A stretch of DNA of 64,000 nt from Actinomycetes bacterium. Lineage in GTDB: Bacteria; Actinomycetota; Acidimicrobiia; Acidimicrobiales; Ilumatobacteraceae. Positions 37,488 to 47,272 of this stretch are shown in pieces. Under the pieces are notes generated by a model. The model was given only the letters and a program-made list of their open reading frames with translations. It searched no databases and was not told the origin of the DNA. The stretch is from the NCBI GenBank assembly GCA_014190095.1, contig BJFW01000001.1, forward strand, positions 1-64,000. Reading direction: 5' to 3'. The position numbers and the translations under genes were made by a program. Every line of letters begins with the position of its first letter. The stretch's first letter is position 1.

Positions 37488-39418
37488 TTGTTTGGAGTGG
37501 TTTGGCGACTTGGTTCGCCGAGCCCTTGCTGAATGAGTCGTGAGACCATTGCGCCATCGATTGTTTCTTGATCGAGTAGTGCTTGTGCAACAAGGTCAAG
37601 ACCGCGGCGGTGCTTTTCAAGAGTTACGCGTGCACGAGCTTCTTGTTCGCGGAGAATGCGACTGATTTCGTCGTCAATTTTGCGAGCCATTTCGTCGCTG
37701 TATTCACGACCACTGGTCATGAGGTCTTCACCAAGGAACACTTGCTGTTGACCTGCAAAAGCCATCGGGCCTACTGCGTCACTCATACCCCATTCGCGCA
37801 CCATGCGGCGAGCGATGTTTGTTGCTTGCTCCAAGTCGTTGGCAGCTCCACTGTTTAGGGCTCCGAACACGATCATTTCTGCAACACGTCCACCCATTGC
37901 TTTACAGATGACATCTTCAAAGTATTCGCGCGAGTAGGTGTGGCGTTCTTCGGGGAGCGACCAGGTGACACCAAGTGCCATGCCTCGCGGCAAAATGGTT
38001 ACCTTGTGCAGTGGGTCACTGTAAGGAAGCACGGTTGCGAGAACGGCATGTCCACCTTCGTGATATGCGGTTGCGCGCTTCTCTTCGGCGTTCAGTACCA
38101 AACTTTCGCGTCGCGCGCCAAGTACAACTCGGTCACGAGCATTTTCAAAGTCAATTCGCTCAATATGGGTTGAACCGCGGCGCACTGCAAAAAGTGCAGC
38201 TTCGTTAACGAGGTTCGCTAAGTCTGCACCGCTCATGCCAGGAGTTGCTTTTGCCATGGTGTCGAGGTCGATGTCTGTACCCATACGCTTGCCCTGCGAG
38301 TGCACCTTCAAAATTGCGAGCCGCTCATCGGACTCGGGCAGCGGAACAATGATCTGACGATCGAAGCGACCTGGACGAAGTAGCGCTGGATCAAGAATGT
38401 CCGGGCGATTTGTTGCTGCCATGACGACAATGCCTTCGGTTGCCTCAAAGCCGTCCATTTCGGCAAGCATCTGGTTGAGGGTTTGCTCTCGCTCATCATG
38501 TCCACCGCCGAGCCCTGCTCCACGCTTTCGACCAATGGAGTCAATTTCGTCAATGAAAATGATTGCGCGTCCCATTTTTGCTGCTTGCTGAAACAAGTCG
38601 CGCACACGGCTTGCGCCAACTCCCACGAACATTTCCATGAAGTCGGAACCAGTCACCGAAAGAAACCCAACACCTGCTTCGCCAGCAACTGCTCGTGCGA
38701 ACAAGGTCTTTCCTGTTCCCGGAGGTCCAACGAGCAAAATACCTTTAGGTACCCGCGCACCAATTTCTTTAAAGCGCTCAGGCATGCGAAGGAAATCAAC
38801 AACTTCTTTAATTTCCTGCTTCACACCTTCATAACCTGCAACATCAGCAAATGTCGTGCTTGGTTTGTCAGCGTTGTAGTTCTTTGCACGACTGCGACCG
38901 ATTGACATGATGTTTCCGGCTTGACCCATTGCACGACGTTGCATCCATATGAAAAAGCCCATAATGAGGAAAAACGGCAGCAAAATTGGAATCAAGTTTG
39001 TGAAGAAATTGCCTTGTGGAGTTGAGTAGTCGTAGTCGACACCCTTTTCTTTGAGCAATTGCTCGTCTGCATCGGATAGTGACGTGGCTCCAGTGGTGAT
39101 GAACTCGCTTCCGTCAGCCATCTTTCCGCTGATGGTGTTACTTAAATTGTTGATTTCAACACTGCTGACTTTGCCACTTTGAACAAGATCAAGAAATTCC
39201 GTGTACGTCACTTTTGTGGCAGTCGTTGTTGGCCATAACCGTGGACCGGCAATGAGTCCAGCCGCAACTGCAATCAATACCCATACAGCCCATCGAGGCA
39301 TGGATGTGCGCTCTTTGCCTGACTTGTTCTGCCCAGGCTTTGACGGGCCAGACTTTCCCGAAAGCGGGGAGTTCTTGCGCTTGTTGGACTGTGGGGGAGG
39401 TGGTGGGAGTTTGCTCAC
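37484..39418 (-). CDS. ftsH: ATP-dependent zinc metalloprotease FtsH
   Basis: [46 protein letters not shown] zinc motif; GTG start with TAACAT-N6. Confidence 0.97.
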   Translation of the reverse strand: MSKLPPPPPQSNKRKNSPLSGKSGPSKPGQNKSGKERTSMPRWAVWVLIAVAAGLIAGPRLWPTTTATKVTYTEFLDLVQSGKVSSVEINNLSNTISGKMADGSEFITTGATSLSDADEQLLKEKGVDYDYSTPQGNFFTNLIPILLPFFLIMGFFIWMQRRAMGQAGNIMSIGRSRAKNYNADKPSTTFADVAGYEGVKQEIKEVVDFLRMPERFKEIGARVPKGILLVGPPGTGKTLFARAVAGEAGVGFLSVTGSDFMEMFVGVGASRVRDLFQQAAKMGRAIIFIDEIDSIGRKRGAGLGGGHDEREQTLNQMLAEMDGFEATEGIVVMAATNRPDILDPALLRPGRFDRQIIVPLPESDERLAILKVHSQGKRMGTDIDLDTMAKATPGMSGADLANLVNEAALFAVRRGSTHIERIDFENARDRVVLGARRESLVLNAEEKRATAYHEGGHAVLATVLPYSDPLHKVTILPRGMALGVTWSLPEERHTYSREYFEDVICKAMGGRVAEMIVFGALNSGAANDLEQATNIARRMVREWGMSDAVGPMAFAGQQQVFLGEDLMTSGREYSDEMARKIDDEISRILREQEARARVTLEKHRRGLDLVAQALLDQETIDGAMVSRLIQQGLGEPSRQTTPNN

Positions 39419-39516
39419 GGGGTCATGTTACGGGCAGATGTTGCAAGGTGTCTTGTCGTGCTTTGCAACCGCCTAAATCCACCTTTTTATATGCCACAAG
39501 AATTAGGTTTTACACC

Positions 39517-39747
39517 GTGGCTCGTAAGTGTTCTCGTCCCGTCTGCAAGGAAGATGCGTCAATGACGCTGACCTTTCAATACAGCCGGGCTTTGGTTTGG
39601 ATTGATGACCTCGCACTGGAAAACGACCCTCATGCGTATGACCTGTGCGAGCAGCACGGTAGGCGGCTTACGGTTCCGGGCGGGTGGAGAATGGAAGATC
39701 GTCGTGATCGTTTCCGCTTGATCGTGCCAAATCGTCTTGCTGGCTGA
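39517..39747 (+). CDS. DUF3499-like protein
   Basis: ARKCSRPVCKEDASMTLTFQYSRALVWIDDLALENDPHAYDLCEQHGRRL; GTG start with TAGGTT-N7. Confidence 0.85.
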   Translation: MARKCSRPVCKEDASMTLTFQYSRALVWIDDLALENDPHAYDLCEQHGRRLTVPGGWRMEDRRDRFRLIVPNRLAG

Positions 39748-40444
39748 GCAGCGCCGATTGGTCCCGCCGTTCCGCATGTTTGCGGTGTGGTCATTGACGT
39801 ATCTCTTCGCCAACATTTGTGGATCAGTAGTTATCGCAGTCCTCGGTTATGCGGGTTCTGATGTTGTCCCAACGTGGGTGCTAGCACTGTCCGCGTTAAC
39901 ACTCTGGGGTCCGTACATCGGGGTGTTGCTGTGGGTATCGAAGCGCAATGGCTCTGGAAGTTTTGTGCAGGATTTTGCAATACGTTTTCAAGCAACAGAC
40001 CTGTGGGGCATTCCACTGGGATTGGCGAGTCAATTGCTGTTGGTGGTTCTTGTAACGCTTCCGTTTCAATGGTTGTTTCCCTCGTTGTTTAATAAAGAAG
40101 CTGTTGAGAAGCGCGCAAACGACTTGTTTGATGCGGCGCAAGGTGGGTGGATCGTGCTGCTGATTGTGGTGGTCGTCATTTGCGCGCCTCTCGTGGAAGA
40201 GATCGTGTATCGAGGATTCATCCAACACAATTTGGCGGTTGCATACGGTGCTCGAATTTCATTGTTGCTTGCTTCGTTTTGGTTTGCAGCAGTGCACTTG
40301 CAACTTGCTGAATTTCCAGGGCTTTTCGCGTTTGCGCTCGTGCTTGGATTGTGTTTTTCACGAACGAAGCGGTTAGGGCTATCCATCGTGACGCACGTGT
40401 CGTTCAATGCAACGGCGCTAACAGTCATGGCGCTGACGCGCTAG
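39737..40444 (+). CDS. CPBP family intramembrane metalloprotease
   Basis: APLVEEIVYRGFIQHNL and FAAVHLQL motifs. Confidence 0.88.
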   Translation: MLAEQRRLVPPFRMFAVWSLTYLFANICGSVVIAVLGYAGSDVVPTWVLALSALTLWGPYIGVLLWVSKRNGSGSFVQDFAIRFQATDLWGIPLGLASQLLLVVLVTLPFQWLFPSLFNKEAVEKRANDLFDAAQGGWIVLLIVVVVICAPLVEEIVYRGFIQHNLAVAYGARISLLLASFWFAAVHLQLAEFPGLFAFALVLGLCFSRTKRLGLSIVTHVSFNATALTVMALTR

Positions 40445-40472
40445 AGACTCCTGGTACACCTAGGCTGACTAC

Positions 40473-42914
40473 GTGGAACCTGAAGTGACGCACGACGAAA
40501 TTGAATTCGATGCGCAAAACGAAGATGTGACCAACTTCAAAGTCAATCGGTTTGAACAAAACTCGGCCTATTGGAGAAAACTGTCGACAATTATCGCCGT
40601 AGCGGGGCCAACGATCTTCTTGCTGTTGGCGCTTCACCCAAATCTCATTTTGCGAAACAACATACCGACAGGTGGTGACATGGGTGCCCATGTTTGGGCG
40701 CCAGCGTATTTGCGAGACCATTTGCTCACGAATTTCAAATTGTCTGGTTGGAGCATGGACTGGTACTCCGGTCTTCCGATTTATCGGTTCTACATGGTGG
40801 TTCCGGCGCTGATGATTGTTTTGCTAGATGTGGTTTTGCCGTATGGCATTGCTATCAAGATCATCGCTGTCATCGGCATTTTGACACTTCCTTATGCGAC
40901 TTGGTTGTTTGGTCGATTTGCGAAGTTCGCTTATCCACTGCCTGAACTCTTTGCGATTGCGGCAACCATCTTTTTGTTTGACGAAAGCTTCACTATTTAC
41001 GGAGGCAATATCGCATCCACGATGGCGGGAGAGTTTTCATTCTCCATTTCGTTATCGCTTGCCATGTTGGGCTTTGCGTTGCTCGCCAAAGGTTTAGACA
41101 CGGGAAAATACCGAGTCTCTGCCGCCATCATCATCTCGCTGTCGGCATTGAGCCATGGAATCGTTTTGTTGTTCGTGTTCGGCGGTGCAGCGCTCATGCT
41201 GGTGGTATGGAATAAGCGCGAATCATTTCAGTTTGGGGCAAAAGTAATTGCATTGGCTGTATTGCTTTCCTCGTTCTGGGTAATTCCATTCGTTACTAGT
41301 CACGCCTATATGACGGACATGAAGTACGAGCCGCGACCAAGCGGAGCGACTGACTCGTTCTGGAAGATGTTCTTTCCTCTGCACATTTTGCTTGATGTTT
41401 CAATAACTGCATTGGCAATTATCGGCGCAGTAGCGCTAGTGCGTAGCAAGCATAAAGCGGGTACATGGATAACGCTGCTGACGTTGGTGCTTGCAGCCGG
41501 AGTGTTCATTGCGCGCAACAGCTTGCCGGTCATTGGATTGTTATGGAATCCGCGCATCCTGCCGTTTTTTTATTTGCTGAGATATTTCCTTTTTACTGTC
41601 GGGTTATATGAGCTTGCAGCGTTCGCGCTTCGAATGAAGTCCATATCACGCATTGCACGTGGAGAACCTGGAACTCCTGTTGTTCTTGATATTGCAAAAC
41701 CTCGGGACAACTTCAGGTTTAACCTCGCGCTGCTCTCCGGGTTTGCTTTGTTTGTTCTCGTGGCCATTGGGTTTCGATTTCAAGAGCTTCCTTTTGGGTC
41801 AACTCGTGTGAACTCGGCCGGTCAATACGAATATATATGGGGACCACTTCGAACCAAATCAACTAATGATGGATTTGTAGATGGTTGGGCACGTTGGAAC
41901 TTCACTGGTTATGAGGGTAAGAGCGCATACGGCGAGTATTACGGCGTTGTTCAAACGATGAAACAGTTGGGCGAAGATTCAACGCAGGGTTGTGGTCGAG
42001 CACTGTGGGAGAACAGTGGGGAACTGAATAAATACGGAACCACGATGGCGTTGATGCTGCTTCCATTCTGGACCGATGGCTGTATCAGTTCAATGGAAGG
42101 GCTGTTCTTCGAAGCTGCCGGAAGCACTCCGTACCACTTCATTACAGCGGCAGCCATGTCGAAGCAAAGCAGCAACCCAGTGCGCGAATTGCGTTATGAC
42201 AACAACGACGCGTCAATTGGTGTGCGGTACATGCAAGAACTTGGTGTGAAGTACTTCATGGGCTTCACTCCAGAAGCTATTGCTCAGGCATCACAACAAG
42301 AAGGACTTAGCGAAGTTGCACGTTCGGGTCCTTGGGTGGTCTACCGAGTTGCCAATAGCGATGTGGTGACACCGCTGGCAACTCAGCCAGTAGTTGCAAA
42401 CATTTCTTCAAGTAATCCGCGTGAACGTTGGCTTGAGGTTGGGACAAGTTGGTTCCAGCACCCAGAAACTTGGACAACCCCAATTGCAGACGATGGACCC
42501 AGCGAATGGCAAAGGATTGACGTAGCCGTGGACGAATCGATGCGCGAAGGTGAACCAAATTCCAATAATCGCCGCGTTGATGTAGTGAAGCCTGCAACTC
42601 CACTTACGCCAGTTCCGCTAGAGCCTGTGGTGGTGAGCAATGTCAACATTGGTGAAGAAAGCGTGCGTTTCTCGGTTGACAAAGTAGGCATTCCAGTTTT
42701 GGTACGGGTGAGTTATTTCCCCAACTGGAAGGTCGAAGGTGCGAAAGGTCCATTTCGCGTTGCACCAAACATGATGGTGGTGATCCCAACGAGCACCAAT
42801 GTACATATGCATTACGGCTGGACCATGCTCGATTACATCGCTTACCTACTGTCATTCGCTGGTATTGCGTGGATCGTTGTAACCCGACGTCGCAGCAAAC
42901 AGACAGCCGAGTAG
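40473..42914 (+). CDS. large membrane glycosyltransferase-like protein (GT-C type)
   Basis: 813 aa, many TM helices, GGDMGAHVWAPAYLRDHLL loop; GTG start with TAGGCT-N6. Confidence 0.7.
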   Translation: MEPEVTHDEIEFDAQNEDVTNFKVNRFEQNSAYWRKLSTIIAVAGPTIFLLLALHPNLILRNNIPTGGDMGAHVWAPAYLRDHLLTNFKLSGWSMDWYSGLPIYRFYMVVPALMIVLLDVVLPYGIAIKIIAVIGILTLPYATWLFGRFAKFAYPLPELFAIAATIFLFDESFTIYGGNIASTMAGEFSFSISLSLAMLGFALLAKGLDTGKYRVSAAIIISLSALSHGIVLLFVFGGAALMLVVWNKRESFQFGAKVIALAVLLSSFWVIPFVTSHAYMTDMKYEPRPSGATDSFWKMFFPLHILLDVSITALAIIGAVALVRSKHKAGTWITLLTLVLAAGVFIARNSLPVIGLLWNPRILPFFYLLRYFLFTVGLYELAAFALRMKSISRIARGEPGTPVVLDIAKPRDNFRFNLALLSGFALFVLVAIGFRFQELPFGSTRVNSAGQYEYIWGPLRTKSTNDGFVDGWARWNFTGYEGKSAYGEYYGVVQTMKQLGEDSTQGCGRALWENSGELNKYGTTMALMLLPFWTDGCISSMEGLFFEAAGSTPYHFITAAAMSKQSSNPVRELRYDNNDASIGVRYMQELGVKYFMGFTPEAIAQASQQEGLSEVARSGPWVVYRVANSDVVTPLATQPVVANISSSNPRERWLEVGTSWFQHPETWTTPIADDGPSEWQRIDVAVDESMREGEPNSNNRRVDVVKPATPLTPVPLEPVVVSNVNIGEESVRFSVDKVGIPVLVRVSYFPNWKVEGAKGPFRVAPNMMVVIPTSTNVHMHYGWTMLDYIAYLLSFAGIAWIVVTRRRSKQTAE

Positions 42915-42925
42915 TCTCTTCATTC

Positions 42926-44278
42926 ATGCCAGATCTCAATGCAATTGTTAAGGCCTATGACATTCGTGGCATAGTTCCCGAACAGTTGGATGCAGACGTT
43001 GCATATGCAATCGGTGTTGCATTTGCCAAATTTGCAAATGCTCCGCACATCGTTATCGCTCATGACATGCGCCCAAGTGGGCCGGAGTTGGTCGATGCGT
43101 TCCAGCGAGGAGTGTTGTCGCATGGTGTCAGCGTTACCAATTTGGGGCTCGCATCGAGCGATCTGCTGTATTACGCATCTGGAAAACTTGATTCGCCTGG
43201 AGCAATGTTTACGGCTTCTCATAACCCGGCGCAATACAACGGAATCAAGTGCTGTCTGTCTGGTGCTCGCTCTATTGGAATTGATAATGGACTGCGCGAA
43301 ATTCATGCGCTTGCAGCAGAAGTGCTTGCAGGTCGTGAGCCTGCATTGGCTGCAACAGCAGGAACACTGAACCATGTCAACATGCTGTCGGAGTTTGCTG
43401 ATCATGTTGTGAAATTCATAGCGAGCGACAAGTTGCGAAAACTACGTGTTGTTGCCGACACGGCGAACGGAATGGGTGGGCTAGTTGTTCCAGCAGTGTT
43501 TGAACGACTTTCCGATTTTGAATTAGAAGTGATGTACGGCGAACTCGACGGCACCTTCCCGAATCACCCTGCAGATCCATTGCAGACAGCAAACCAGCGT
43601 GATCTCATGGCACGAGTGCTCGCTGGTGGTTTTGATGTTGGTCTTGCATTCGACGGTGACGCCGATCGTGTGTTTCTTGTCGATGAATTAGGTCAGGGAA
43701 TGTCGGGAAGCACTACCACAGCGCTGCTCGCGACACGCTTCTTGCGGCTTAACCCTGGTGCAACAATTTTGTACAACCTCATCTGTTCACGCGCGGTTCC
43801 AGAAATCATCGCTGAGTATGGTGGTAAGGGAATCCGCACCAAAAATGGACACAGTTATATGAAGCAGATCATGGCTGACACCGGCGCAGTATTCGCTGGT
43901 GAGCATTCGGGGCACTACTACTTTGCCGACAACTACCGGGCTGACAGCGGTCTGATCGCCACCATGGGAATCCTTGGCGAAATGTGCCGAACGGGAAAGA
44001 AACTTTCGGAACTTCGCAAACCACTCGAGCGCTATGCATCAAGTGGCGAAATCAACACCACTGTGGCCGATATTGACAAAGTAATTGCTCAAGTAGGTCG
44101 TGACTATGCCGACCACACTCAGGATCATCTAGATGGTCTAACCGTGGATTGTGGTTCGTGGTGGTTCAACGTTCGTCCAAGTAATACCGAGCCGTTACTT
44201 CGGCTCAACCTTGAAGCCAGCACGCGCGCCGAGTGCGATACGCGCGTCGCTGAGTTGCTGTCAGTCATCACCGCCTAG
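42926..44278 (+). CDS. manB: phosphomannomutase/phosphoglucomutase
   Basis: VKAYDIRGIVPEQLDADVAYAIG, FTASHNPAQYNGIK, FDGDADRVFLVDE. Confidence 0.94.
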   Translation: MPDLNAIVKAYDIRGIVPEQLDADVAYAIGVAFAKFANAPHIVIAHDMRPSGPELVDAFQRGVLSHGVSVTNLGLASSDLLYYASGKLDSPGAMFTASHNPAQYNGIKCCLSGARSIGIDNGLREIHALAAEVLAGREPALAATAGTLNHVNMLSEFADHVVKFIASDKLRKLRVVADTANGMGGLVVPAVFERLSDFELEVMYGELDGTFPNHPADPLQTANQRDLMARVLAGGFDVGLAFDGDADRVFLVDELGQGMSGSTTTALLATRFLRLNPGATILYNLICSRAVPEIIAEYGGKGIRTKNGHSYMKQIMADTGAVFAGEHSGHYYFADNYRADSGLIATMGILGEMCRTGKKLSELRKPLERYASSGEINTTVADIDKVIAQVGRDYADHTQDHLDGLTVDCGSWWFNVRPSNTEPLLRLNLEASTRAECDTRVAELLSVITA

Positions 44279-44287
44279 TATCGGCGT

Positions 44288-44521
44288 ATGTCTCTCGACT
44301 CAAAGTTGCTTGAAATTCTGGCTTGCCCAGAGGACAAGGGTCCGTTGTTCTATTTTTCCTCTGACGCATTTTTGTATAACCCTCGTCTGCACCGTAAATA
44401 CCTAGTGCGCGATGGCATTCCTGTAATGTTGATCGAGGAATCCGTCGCGGTAGATGCCGCAGAGCACACAGAGCTCGAACGAAGAATCGTTGCGGAGAGT
44501 ATTCATCCCACCTTCGTTTAA
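44288..44521 (+). CDS. Trm112 family protein
   Basis: LLEILACPEDKGPLFYFSSD...YLVRDGIPVMLIEES; TAGTAT-N6-ATG. Confidence 0.88.
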   Translation: MSLDSKLLEILACPEDKGPLFYFSSDAFLYNPRLHRKYLVRDGIPVMLIEESVAVDAAEHTELERRIVAESIHPTFV

Positions 44522-44530
44522 GGAGTTTCT

Positions 44531-45979
44531 ATGTCTTCATTTGCACAACGACGTGATTGGCGCGTCGCCGATCTTTCCCTCGCACCATTTGGTCGGAAGG
44601 AAATTCATCTAGCCGAACATGAAATGCCAGGCCTTCGTGCACTGCGCAAAGAGTTCGGTAAAACTAAGCCACTGAAAGGTGCAAAAATTTCTGGCTCATT
44701 GCACATGACCATTCAGACTGCGGTGTTGATTGAAACTCTCGTTGAACTTGGCGCTGAAGTCCGTTGGGCGAGTTGCAACATCTTTTCAACTCAAGACCAT
44801 GCCGCAGCCGCAGTTGTTGTAGGACCGAACGGTTCCGTTGAGGAACCTAATGGTGTTCCAGTGTTTGCATGGAAAGGTGAAACGCTCGAGGAATATTGGT
44901 GGGCAACTGACCAAATGATGACGTGGCCAGACGGCGACGGACCAAACATGATCTTGGACGATGGTGGCGATGCAACCATGCTGCTGCACAAGGGTGTTGA
45001 GTACGAAGCAAAAGGTGTAGTTCCAGATCCGACATCTGCATCAAATCCAGAGTTGGCAATTGTTCTCGGATTGCTTCAGCGCACGTTGAAGACGCATCCA
45101 AAAAAGTGGACCGTAATGGCAAAGGGCATCAAGGGTGTCACTGAAGAAACCACTACAGGAGTAAAGCGTTTGTACAAGATGGCAGAAAAAGGTGAACTGT
45201 TGTTCCCAGCAATCAACGTGAATGACAGCGTGACCAAGTCAAAGTTTGACAACTTGTACGGTTGCCGCCACTCACTCATCGATGCGATTAACCGCGCAAC
45301 AGATGTCATGCTTGCAGGAAAGACCGCAGTCGTGTGTGGCTACGGCGACGTAGGTAAGGGTTGTGCACAAAGTCTTCGAGGGCAAGGCGCTCGGGTAATT
45401 GTCACCGAAATTGACCCAATTAACGCATTGCAGGCTGCGATGGAGGGTTACCAAGTCGACACACTTGAAAACATGGTGTCAACTGCTGACGTCTTTGTTA
45501 CCGCAACGGGCAACGAAGCGATCGTCACGGTTGATCACATGGCCCGCATGAAGCACAACGCAATCGTGTGCAACATCGGCCACTTCGATAACGAAATTGA
45601 CATGGCTGGTTTGGCTCGCAGTGGTGCAGTTCGCGACGAACTCAAAGCAGGAACTGACCTGTGGACGTTCCAGGACGGACATGCAGTCATCGTGTTGGCC
45701 GAGGGTCGTTTGGTCAACCTTGGTTGTGCAACTGGCCACCCAAGTTTCGTGATGAGTTGCTCGTTCTCCAACCAAGTCATTGCGCAAATGGAGTTGTTCG
45801 GCAATCTCGACAACTACCCACTTGGCGTATATGTGTTGCCAAAGCACCTTGACGAAAAGGTAGCGGCATTGCACCTTGACGCGCTTGGCGCAGTGTTAAC
45901 GAAGATGACCGATGAGCAAGCCGACTACCTAGGTATTCCGCCAAGTGGCCCGTTCAAGCCAGAGGCGTACCGCTACTAA
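44531..45979 (+). CDS. ahcY: adenosylhomocysteinase
   Basis: [62 protein letters not shown]-terminal KPEAYRY. Confidence 0.97.
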   Translation: MSSFAQRRDWRVADLSLAPFGRKEIHLAEHEMPGLRALRKEFGKTKPLKGAKISGSLHMTIQTAVLIETLVELGAEVRWASCNIFSTQDHAAAAVVVGPNGSVEEPNGVPVFAWKGETLEEYWWATDQMMTWPDGDGPNMILDDGGDATMLLHKGVEYEAKGVVPDPTSASNPELAIVLGLLQRTLKTHPKKWTVMAKGIKGVTEETTTGVKRLYKMAEKGELLFPAINVNDSVTKSKFDNLYGCRHSLIDAINRATDVMLAGKTAVVCGYGDVGKGCAQSLRGQGARVIVTEIDPINALQAAMEGYQVDTLENMVSTADVFVTATGNEAIVTVDHMARMKHNAIVCNIGHFDNEIDMAGLARSGAVRDELKAGTDLWTFQDGHAVIVLAEGRLVNLGCATGHPSFVMSCSFSNQVIAQMELFGNLDNYPLGVYVLPKHLDEKVAALHLDALGAVLTKMTDEQADYLGIPPSGPFKPEAYRY

Positions 45980-45983
45980 TTCG

Positions 45984-46628
45984 TTATTCGCCCCATTGCT
46001 CATCTTGAGTGTTCGGAGTGAGCGCTTCAAGGTGCAGCAATGGGAGCGTGCGAGCAACAATTGGTCCGATTCCGAACGCAAATACGAGCGTTCCAACTCC
46101 GACAGCACCCCCAAGCGCGAATCCAACAACGAGTACTGATACTTCAACGATGGTGCGTGCGCGACTTACTTTGATGCCGCGCTGAGCAAGACCGGTGAAC
46201 AATCCGTCGCGCGGTCCTGGACCAAGTCCTGCGCCGATGTACATGCCTGAACCAATTCCCAAAATGACGATGCCACCAAGCATGAGCGCGATGCGCAATG
46301 GTAGTGATTCAGCGCGTGGAATGATGTCGATGACGACGCCGGCAACAAGGCCAATTTGAACAGCGTTCAACAGTGTGCCGATTCCTGGCTTTTGACGAAG
46401 TGGAATCCACAGGAAGAGCACCAAAAAACTGGTGAGGATAAGGGCGCGACCAAAGGGCCAGCCGATTTGTTTGCTCAAGCCATCATGGAAGACATCCCAC
46501 GGTGCAAGCCCCATGTGTCCTTGTTTTTGCATTCCAACGCCAATTCCGAACAGGACTAGTCCGCCTACACATCGTGTGAGTCGTTGCACGGGCCGATCGC
46601 GTAACGGTGCGATGAAGTTATTCGGCAT
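45984..46628 (-). CDS. YczE/YitT-type integral membrane protein
   Basis: GIGVGMQKQGHMGLAPWDVFHDGLSKQIG, YIGAGLGPGPRDGLFTGLAQR; TACGGT-N6-ATG. Confidence 0.8.
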   Translation of the reverse strand: MPNNFIAPLRDRPVQRLTRCVGGLVLFGIGVGMQKQGHMGLAPWDVFHDGLSKQIGWPFGRALILTSFLVLFLWIPLRQKPGIGTLLNAVQIGLVAGVVIDIIPRAESLPLRIALMLGGIVILGIGSGMYIGAGLGPGPRDGLFTGLAQRGIKVSRARTIVEVSVLVVGFALGGAVGVGTLVFAFGIGPIVARTLPLLHLEALTPNTQDEQWGE

Positions 46629-46659
46629 TGTCTAACCGTAGTGCTCGGCGCTGAGGAGT

Positions 46660-47259
46660 TTGGTGTTGTTATCTAATCAATGTGCAGGATGTGGTCAGAC
46701 AGTGCGCAAAGCGTGTACTAGATGTGCATCCGAAATCGCATTGTGTCCACGGCCGTACAGCAGCGATGCACTCGTTGCGCTGTCTTATGTTGGGCTCGTG
46801 CGCGATTTGATGTTGGCGTTTAAGTACCGAAATCATCGGGCTCTTGCAACAATGTTTGCAGATCGTCTCGTTGCAACATTGCGAACTTCAGTGGAGATCA
46901 ACACCATTGATGTGGTGACTTGGGTGCCAACAACACGTGAGCGACGCATCGCACGCGGTCACGACCAAGCCGAAACCCTCGCACGAATAATGGGTCGAAC
47001 ACTTGGTGTGCCGGTACGCAAGCTATTGGTGCGTGAAACAGTTGGGCATCAAACGGGGCAGAGTCGGGAAAATCGGTTGGTTGGAGTTTCGTTTCGTGCT
47101 CGATCGATCGATATTCCCACCACAATTTTGGTGGTTGATGATGTAGTGACTACTGGCGCAACGATGCGAATTGCCGAGCGTGCGCTGTACCAAGCGGGTG
47201 CGACGAGGGTTGTCTGCGCTGCCGTGGCCTCCACTCCCGCCCCAACATGGCGCAGGTAG
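46660..47259 (+). CDS. ComF family phosphoribosyltransferase
   Basis: CAGCGQTVRKACTRCASEI zinc finger; TTILVVDDVVTTGATMRIAERAL PRPP loop; start probably GTG 46663. Confidence 0.9.
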   Translation: MVLLSNQCAGCGQTVRKACTRCASEIALCPRPYSSDALVALSYVGLVRDLMLAFKYRNHRALATMFADRLVATLRTSVEINTIDVVTWVPTTRERRIARGHDQAETLARIMGRTLGVPVRKLLVRETVGHQTGQSRENRLVGVSFRARSIDIPTTILVVDDVVTTGATMRIAERALYQAGATRVVCAAVASTPAPTWRR

Positions 47260-47272
47260 GATCATTGATTGC

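Noticed and set aside
44521-44531. SAH riboswitch upstream of adenosylhomocysteinase
   Set aside because: Only 9 nt separate the genes and a plain AAGGAG SD is present; no space for an aptamer.
47171-47272. Track-proposed SecA start at 47171
   Set aside because: Overlaps comF; MALLDRILRAGEGKKVKAL at 47273 is the natural SecA N-terminus.
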